64,000 bases of DNA from Marmoricola endophyticus. GTDB lineage: Bacteria; Actinomycetota; Actinomycetes; Propionibacteriales; Nocardioidaceae. Shown piece after piece: positions 58,873 through 64,000 of this stretch. The position numbers and the translations under genes were made by a program. The first letter of the stretch is position 1, and each line of letters begins with the position of its first letter. The stretch is from assembly GCF_014644415.1 (NCBI RefSeq), contig NZ_BMKQ01000001.1, forward strand, positions 400,569 through 464,568. The letters run 5' to 3'. The notes under the pieces were generated by a model. The model was not told the origin of the DNA. It saw only the letters and a list, made by a program, of their open reading frames with translations, and made no database searches.

Positions 58873-59133
58873 TCAGACGTAGATCAGCTGGGGGCTGCGC
58901 TGGCGGATGATCTTGCGGCGGAGCACGACGCGGCGGGTGCCGTCGTGGGCCACGCGGACCCGGTCGAGCTCCCAGCCGCCCTCCTCGGCCTTCTGCACCA
59001 GCAGCCGCGTCACGAGGGAGCGCGAGACCTCCCGCGAGATCAGCAGCTTGTCGAACTCGTACTCCACCCCGGGCCGAGGCGCACGACGGCCGAACTTCAC
59101 GGCCTGCTTCGGGTGGTCGGGGGAGCGGGTCAT
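58873..59133 (-). CDS. DUF5703 family protein
   Basis: 86 residues, basic, with VEYEFDKLLISREVSRSLVTRLLVQKAEEGGWELDRVRV and RKIIRQRSPQLIYV matching small actinobacterial DUF5703 proteins. ATG 59133 is behind a GGAGG. Upstream of it is the aldo/keto reductase. Function unknown. Confidence 0.82.
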   Translation of the reverse strand: MTRSPDHPKQAVKFGRRAPRPGVEYEFDKLLISREVSRSLVTRLLVQKAEEGGWELDRVRVAHDGTRRVVLRRKIIRQRSPQLIYV

Positions 59134-59168
59134 CGAGCCTCCGGTGTCGGCGGGTGGGACGGTGCTGC

Positions 59169-60116
59169 TCAGGCGGCGCTCACGTCGTCGAGCGCCGCGA
59201 TCAGCTCGGCGGGCAGGGAACGCTCCTCGACGGCGAGGGATTCCTGGAGCTGCGTGGTGGTCCGGGCGCCGACGATGGGCGCGACCACCCCGGGGCGGTC
59301 GCGCACCCAGGCCAGTGCCACCTCGACCATCGACCAGCCCAGCCCGTCGGCGGCGCGGGAGAGCGCCTGCACGATCGTGCTGCTGCGCTCGGTGAGCAGC
59401 GGGTCGACGAAGCCGGAGAGCTGTGGATCGGCGCCGCGGGAGTTCGACGGCGTCCCCGTGCGGTACTTCCCCGACAGCACGCCGCGCCCGAGCGGGGACC
59501 ACGGCAGCACGCCGAGGCCGAGGGCTCGCGCGGCGGGCAGCACCTCGTCCTCGATGCCACGGTTGAGCAGGGAGTACTCCATCTGCGTCGACGCCAGCGG
59601 GGCACGTCCCGGCACTGCCCGCTGCCAGGTCGCCGCCTGCGCGGTCTGCCAGCCGGTGTAGTTGCTGATCCCGACGTACGACGCCCTCCCCGACGTCACC
59701 GCGTGGTCCAGGGCGCCCAGCGTCTCCTCGAGCGGCACGGCGTCGCTCCACACGTGCGCCTGGAACAGGTCGACGTGATCCACGCCGAGACGTGTCAGCG
59801 ACGTGTCCAGGCAGTCCAGCAGGGTGCGGCGCGAGGTCTCGAAGAACCGCTGCCCGCGTCGCACGCCGACCCCGGCCTTCGTGGCGAGCACGACGTCCTC
59901 ACGCGGGACGACGGAGCCGAGCAGCCGGCCGAGGATCGTCTCGCTGGCGCCGTCGGCGTAGGCGTACGCCGTGTCGACCAGCGTGCCGCCGGCCTCGCAG
60001 AACGCGCTGAGCTGGTCGCGGGCCTCGTGCTCGTCGGTGGTGCGTCCCCACCCCATCGTGCCCAGGCCCAGCCGCGACACGCTCAACCCGGTGCCGCCGA
60101 GGAGTCGCTGCTGCAT
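59169..60116 (-). CDS. Aldo/keto reductase
   Basis: 315 residues. The family's catalytic tetrad segment is visible as LVDTAYAYADGASE (Asp/Tyr), VLATKAGVG (Lys) and VDLFQAHVWSD (His); NADPH-binding ALAWVRDRPGVVAPIVGART occurs near the end. Substrate unknown. ATG 60116 is supported by TAGGTT (60124-60129, minus) 7 nt upstream. Confidence 0.9.
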   Translation of the reverse strand: MQQRLLGGTGLSVSRLGLGTMGWGRTTDEHEARDQLSAFCEAGGTLVDTAYAYADGASETILGRLLGSVVPREDVVLATKAGVGVRRGQRFFETSRRTLLDCLDTSLTRLGVDHVDLFQAHVWSDAVPLEETLGALDHAVTSGRASYVGISNYTGWQTAQAATWQRAVPGRAPLASTQMEYSLLNRGIEDEVLPAARALGLGVLPWSPLGRGVLSGKYRTGTPSNSRGADPQLSGFVDPLLTERSSTIVQALSRAADGLGWSMVEVALAWVRDRPGVVAPIVGARTTTQLQESLAVEERSLPAELIAALDDVSAA

Positions 60117-60205
60117 GGGACCGAACCTAGCCCGCGGCGGAGCCCGCGACGCACCCGGCACGCCCAGCGACACCGCAGCGCTCCTCACCCGTAGGGTGCG
60201 CAGGC

Positions 60206-61030
60206 GTGGCGGACTTCTTCCAGGCGGTCGTGCTCGGTCTCATCCAGGGGCTCACCGAGTTCCTCCCGATCTCCAGCAGCGCCCACCTGCGGATCTACCC
60301 CGACCTGTTCGGCTGGGGCGACCCCGGGGCGGCGTTCACCGCCGTCATCCAGATCGGCACCGAGCTCGCGGTGCTGCTCTACTTCTGGAAGGACATCTGG
60401 CGGATCGCGGTCGCGTGGCTCCGCTCACTGGTCCAGCCGGAGTTCCGCGGGCACCGCGACGCGCTGATGGGCTGGTACATCATCGTCGGGTCGGTGCCGA
60501 TCGTGGTGCTCGGGATCGCGCTCAAGGACGTCATCGAGAAGGACTTCCGCAGCCTGTGGATCATCGGCACCACGCTGATCGTCCTGGGTGTCGTCCTCGG
60601 CCTCGCCGACCGGTTCGGCCGCAACGAGAAGGAGATCGGCAGGATCGGCCTGCGCGACGCGCTGCTGATGGGCCTCGCCCAGGCGCTGGCGCTGATCCCC
60701 GGTGTCTCGCGGTCGGGCGCGACGCTGTCGATGGGCCGCTTCCTGGGGTACGAGCGCGAGGCGGCGACCCGGTTCGCGTTCCTGCTGGCGATCCCCGCCG
60801 TGATCGGGGCCGGTGTCTTCGAGCTCAAGGACATCCCGGGGGAGACCAACCCGTACGGCTGGGGCCCGACGATCGTGGCGACCGTCGTCTCCTTCGTCGT
60901 CGGGTACGCCGTCATCGCCTGGCTGCTGCGCTGGGTCACCACCCGCTCGTACGCGCCGTTCGTCGCCTACCGCGTGGTGCTCGGCGTCGTGGTGCTGGTG
61001 CTCGTCGGCACCGGCGTGCTCGCCTCCTGA
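60206..61030 (+). CDS. uppP: Undecaprenyl-diphosphatase UppP (BacA)
   Basis: 274-residue membrane protein. Both signature segments are present: QGLTEFLPISSSAHLRI and LIPGVSRSGATLSMG. It recycles undecaprenyl pyrophosphate for cell-wall synthesis and confers bacitracin tolerance. GTG 60206 is 8 nt after TAGGGT (60192-60197). Confidence 0.96.
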   Translation: MADFFQAVVLGLIQGLTEFLPISSSAHLRIYPDLFGWGDPGAAFTAVIQIGTELAVLLYFWKDIWRIAVAWLRSLVQPEFRGHRDALMGWYIIVGSVPIVVLGIALKDVIEKDFRSLWIIGTTLIVLGVVLGLADRFGRNEKEIGRIGLRDALLMGLAQALALIPGVSRSGATLSMGRFLGYEREAATRFAFLLAIPAVIGAGVFELKDIPGETNPYGWGPTIVATVVSFVVGYAVIAWLLRWVTTRSYAPFVAYRVVLGVVVLVLVGTGVLAS

Positions 61031-61043
61031 CCCCTCGCCAGCG

Positions 61044-62024
61044 CTACAGCCAGCCCGCGCGCTTGCTGACGACGTACACCGCGAACGAGCTGAGCAGCAT
61101 CAGCAGCAGCACGAACGGCAGCGCGTAGGTCCAGTCCAGGGTCGGGAAGTGGGTCATGTTCATCCCGTAGATCCCGGCGACCAGCGTCGGCGCGGCGACC
61201 AGGCCGACGGCCGCGGAGATCCTGCGCATGTCGTCGTTCTGCTGGATCGAGATCTGCGCGATGTGGGCGTCGAACGCGGTGGACAGCAGGTTGTCGAGGC
61301 TGTCGATCACCTCCGCGACCCGGCTGAGGTGGTCCTCGACGTCGCGGAAGTACGGCCCCGTCTCCGGGTGCACCCCCTGCACGGCGGCGCGGGTGAAGCG
61401 GCTCATCGGCTCGCGCAGCGGGAACACCGCGCGCCGCATCTCGGCCAGCTCGCGCTTGAGGAGGTAGATCCGGCGCGAGTCGTTGGTGCGCTGCTCGGAG
61501 AACACCGACTGCTCGACCTCGTCGACGTCCTCCTGCAGGTCCGCGGCGACCTCCTCGTAGCGGTCGACGATGCTGTCGCACAGCGTGTGCAGCACCGCCG
61601 AGGGACCGTGCTGGAGGAGGTCGCCCATGCCCTCGAGCCGCTTGCGGGCGTCGGCGAGCTTCATGCCCTCGCCGTGCCGGACCGTGATCACGAAGTCGCG
61701 CCCGAGGAAGACGCTGATCTCGCCGGTCTCGACCTGGTCGGTCTCGTCGACGTACCAGAGCGTCTTGAGCACCACGAAGAGGTGCTCGTCGTACCGCTCG
61801 ACCTTCGGACGCTGGTGGGCGCCCAGCGCGTCCTCGATGGCCAGCGGGTGCAGCCCGTACACCTCCCCGACCTGGTTGAGCTCGGTCCAGCCGGGCTTGT
61901 GCAGGCCGACCCAGACGAAGTCCCCGTCCTGGGTGGCCGCCTCGCGCACTCCCCGGAGGTTCTGCGTGGTCAGCCCGAGGTCCACCCGGCAGCCGTCGCG
62001 GTAGAGCGCGTTGTCGACGATCAC
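61044..62024 (-). CDS. corA: CorA-type Mg2+/Co2+ transporter
   Basis: 326 residues. A large cytosolic domain precedes two C-terminal helices with the YGMNMTHFP signature between them and LPFVLLLMLLSSFAVYVV at the end. It conducts magnesium. GTG 62024 follows TAGCCT (62031-62036, minus) by 6 nt and diverges from the phosphatase gene over 42 bp. Confidence 0.94.
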   Translation of the reverse strand: MIVDNALYRDGCRVDLGLTTQNLRGVREAATQDGDFVWVGLHKPGWTELNQVGEVYGLHPLAIEDALGAHQRPKVERYDEHLFVVLKTLWYVDETDQVETGEISVFLGRDFVITVRHGEGMKLADARKRLEGMGDLLQHGPSAVLHTLCDSIVDRYEEVAADLQEDVDEVEQSVFSEQRTNDSRRIYLLKRELAEMRRAVFPLREPMSRFTRAAVQGVHPETGPYFRDVEDHLSRVAEVIDSLDNLLSTAFDAHIAQISIQQNDDMRRISAAVGLVAAPTLVAGIYGMNMTHFPTLDWTYALPFVLLLMLLSSFAVYVVSKRAGWL

Positions 62025-62066
62025 GCGGTCAGGCTAGGCCAGGAGGCGGGCGTACGCTCGGGTCCC

Positions 62067-62765
62067 GTGCCCACGCTGATCCTCGCCCGCCACGGCCGTA
62101 CGCACGCCAACGTCTCGGGCGTCCTGGCCGGTCGTACCCCCGGGGTGACGCTCGACGAGCTGGGCGAGGAGCAGGCCACCGCCGCGGCGGCGCGCCTCGA
62201 GGGCCTGCCGCTCGCCGCGGTCGTGAGCAGCCCGATGGAGCGCTGCCGGCAGACCGCCGCGATCCTCGCGCCCGGCGCCGAGGCGAGCGTCGAGCCGGGG
62301 CTCGACGAGTGCGACTACGGCTCGTGGGCCGGCCGGCCGATCAAGGAGCTGGTCAAGGAGAAGCTCTGGCGCACCGTCCAGGCGCACCCCTCGGGCGTCG
62401 TGTTCCCCGACGGAGAGGCGATGGCCCAGATGAGCCGCCGGGGCGTCGCAGCCGTGCGCGAGTGGGACGCCCGCGTCGCCGAGGAGCACGGCCCGGACGC
62501 GGTCTGGCTCGCGGTCTCGCACGGCGACGTCATCAAGGCGATCCTCGCGGACGCGCTCGGCATGCACCTCGACTCCTTCCAGCGGATCTCGGTCGACCCG
62601 GCGAGCCTGTCGGTCGTCCGCTACACCGAGCACCGGCCGTTCGTGCTGACCAGCAACTCGACCTCCGGCGCCCTGGCGCACCTCAAGCCGGCCAAGCGGC
62701 GGCGGGGCACCCGGAAGAAGGCCACCTCCGACGCGGTGGTCGGCGGCGGCGCCGGCCCGGCATAG
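62067..62765 (+). CDS. MSMEG_4193-like histidine phosphatase
   Basis: 232 residues. RHG motif LILARHGRTHAN opens the protein; VSSPMERCRQTA, ECDYGSWAGRP and AVSHGDVIKAIL complete the phosphoglycerate-mutase-like active site. The tail is basic (KPAKRRRGTRKK). This gene begins a conserved actinobacterial run with DUF3090 and SCO1664, often near the mycothiol gene mshC. GTG 62067 is 8 nt after TACGCT (62053-62058). Confidence 0.9.
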   Translation: MPTLILARHGRTHANVSGVLAGRTPGVTLDELGEEQATAAAARLEGLPLAAVVSSPMERCRQTAAILAPGAEASVEPGLDECDYGSWAGRPIKELVKEKLWRTVQAHPSGVVFPDGEAMAQMSRRGVAAVREWDARVAEEHGPDAVWLAVSHGDVIKAILADALGMHLDSFQRISVDPASLSVVRYTEHRPFVLTSNSTSGALAHLKPAKRRRGTRKKATSDAVVGGGAGPA

Positions 62766-62775
62766 GGTCGAGACC

Positions 62776-63357
62776 ATGCCTCCCGTCGTCCACAGCTTCG
62801 ACCCGCCGGACCGCTTCGTGGCCGGCACCGTCGGCGAGCCCGGTGCGCGGACGTTCTTCGTGCAGGCCCGCTCGGGGGAGCGGCTGGTCAGCGTCGCGCT
62901 GGAGAAGCAGCAGGTCGCCATCCTCGCCGAGCAGACCGGCGAGCTCCTCGACAAGCTCGTCCAGGCCGGGGACACCCGTACCCTCGTCCCGGCGCTCGCA
63001 CCCGCCGACCTCGTCGACAACGGCCCCCTCGACAACCCGATCGAGGAGGAGTTCCGGGCGGGGACGATCACCCTGTCCTGGGACCCCGACGCCGAGCGCG
63101 TGGTGATCGAGGTCTTCGCCATCACCGCGGTCGAGGCGGACCCCGGCGAGCTGGACCCGACCGGCGAGGCGGCCGAGCCGGAGCCCGAGGAGATGCTGGT
63201 CGTACGACTCACGCCGGGCCAGGCGCGCGCGTTCTGCGCCCGCTCGGAGACGGTCGTCGACGCCGGGCGCGAGCAGTGCCCGTTCTGCGGCGGTCCCATG
63301 GACCCCGGCGGCCACCTGTGTCCCCGCGCGAACGGCTTCAAGCGCACCGCACCGTGA
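62776..63357 (+). CDS. DUF3090 family protein
   Basis: 193 residues: HSFDPPDRFVAGTVGEPGARTFFVQA at the start and a C-terminal zinc-like CPFCGGPMDPGGHLCPRANG. TAGGGT (62763-62768), made in part by the previous stop codon, lies 7 nt before ATG. Its stop overlaps the next gene's start (GTGA). Function unknown but conserved in order. Confidence 0.9.
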   Translation: MPPVVHSFDPPDRFVAGTVGEPGARTFFVQARSGERLVSVALEKQQVAILAEQTGELLDKLVQAGDTRTLVPALAPADLVDNGPLDNPIEEEFRAGTITLSWDPDAERVVIEVFAITAVEADPGELDPTGEAAEPEPEEMLVVRLTPGQARAFCARSETVVDAGREQCPFCGGPMDPGGHLCPRANGFKRTAP

Positions 63358-64000
63358 GCGACGCACCCCCGCCCGGCACCGGGCTCGGCGCCGACGCCGA
63401 GCGGCTGCTCGGCTCCGGCGAGGTCGTCGTCACCGGCCGGGTGATGCCGGCCTCCAACCACACCTTCCTCGCCGACCTCGTGGGCGAGGAGCCTGGCGAG
63501 CGGCGGCAGGTCGTCTACAAGCCGACGTCGGGGGAGCGTCCGCTGTGGGACTTCACCGACGGCACGCTGGCCGACCGGGAGTACGCCGCGTACCTCGTCT
63601 CCCAGGCGCTGGACTGGGGCGTCGTCCCCCCGACGGTGCTGCGCGAAGGACCCGTCGGGCGCGGCATGGTGCAGCTGTGGTGCGAGCCGGACGACGCCCG
63701 CGAGGCGGTCGACCTCGTGCCCGAGGGACCGGTGCCCGACGGATACCGGCACGTGCTGGAGGCCATCGGCGCCGACGACCGGCCCGTCCAGCTGGTCCAC
63801 GACGACTCCGCCGCGCTGCGCCGGATGGCGGTCTTCGACGTCGTCACGAACAACACCGACCGCAAGGGTGGGCACGTGCTCGCGATGGCGGACGGGCACC
63901 GCTACGGCGTCGACCACGGGATCTGCTTCCACGTCGACGACAAGCTCCGCACGGTGCTGTGGGGCTTCGCCGGCGAGCCGCTGACCGAGGAGGAGGTCGA
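63354..64000 (+). CDS. SCO1664 family protein (partial, cut by window end)
   Basis: At least 215 residues; the 3' end is beyond the window. It begins VSDAPPPGTGLGADAERLL and shows kinase-like pieces: RQVVYKPTSGERPLWDF (possible Lys), FDVVTNNTDRKGGHVL and YGVDHGICFHVDDKL, matching PI3/4-kinase-like SCO1664 proteins. Translation is coupled to DUF3090 by GTGA overlap. Confidence 0.88.
   Translation, partial: MSDAPPPGTGLGADAERLLGSGEVVVTGRVMPASNHTFLADLVGEEPGERRQVVYKPTSGERPLWDFTDGTLADREYAAYLVSQALDWGVVPPTVLREGPVGRGMVQLWCEPDDAREAVDLVPEGPVPDGYRHVLEAIGADDRPVQLVHDDSAALRRMAVFDVVTNNTDRKGGHVLAMADGHRYGVDHGICFHVDDKLRTVLWGFAGEPLTEEEV

Overview
The window is one contiguous stretch of very GC-rich (roughly 70% or more by eye) actinobacterial chromosome. 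Several gene sets point to the Nocardioidaceae or a close relative: a GuaB1-type IMP dehydrogenase homologue, a mycobacterial-style fabG-inhA pair, the histidine phosphatase / DUF3090 / SCO1664 cluster, an Rv1473-like ABC-F protein, treXYZ, and an acVLRF1 release-factor-like protein. That placement is inference from gene content; there is no rRNA here. About 65 protein genes (two of them decayed), one tRNA-Leu(GAG), no CRISPR array, no insertion sequence and no phage genes were seen.

Layout. 0.2-2.8 kb: ASCH protein, then a tight NYN nuclease / acVLRF1 peptidyl-tRNA hydrolase / phosphotransferase group. 2.8-7.9 kb (minus): zinc metallopeptidase, then a biotin ECF set, bioY - acyl-CoA-ligase-like - thiolase-like - bioM - bioN, resembling Bacillus yhfUTS joined to an ECF module. 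8-15 kb looks accessory: ABC-F protein with a leader hairpin, GNAT, a decayed yefM-yoeB toxin-antitoxin, a GIY-YIG protein beside a dense repeat block, a secreted serine hydrolase, and an AbiE-like HTH/nucleotidyltransferase pair with a palindromic operator. 15-24 kb: Tim44-like membrane protein, glutamine amidotransferase, and the treX-treY-treZ route from glycogen to trehalose. 24-35 kb: enoyl-CoA hydratase, ABC exporter, SURF1, moaA, dodecin, fabG-inhA, serB, and a secreted three-repeat protein. 35-46 kb: ABC ATPase, NfeD plus SPFH protein, TSUP permease, fur-catalase operon, PEBP, cysG, dehydrogenase, SpoU methylase. 46-64 kb: def, two acyl-CoA dehydrogenases behind a palindromic operator, galK and guaB1 diverging from a 23-bp gap, tRNA-Leu, a reductase-methyltransferase fusion with its likely XRE-cupin regulator, peptidases, uppP, corA, and the phosphatase/DUF3090/SCO1664 run, cut by the window end.

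Three genome-scale patterns stand out. (1) About thirty genes have a TANNNT-like hexamer ending 6-9 nt before the start codon and no Shine-Dalgarno, as expected for leaderless transcripts; this settles several starts. (2) One interspersed repeat family (core GGGTCTCGAC ... GCTCGACC) occurs between genes and also in frame inside treY. (3) A second family built on GAGTGGTGC / GCACCACTC sits in three intergenic gaps as large inverted clusters, one with 44-bp tandem copies.
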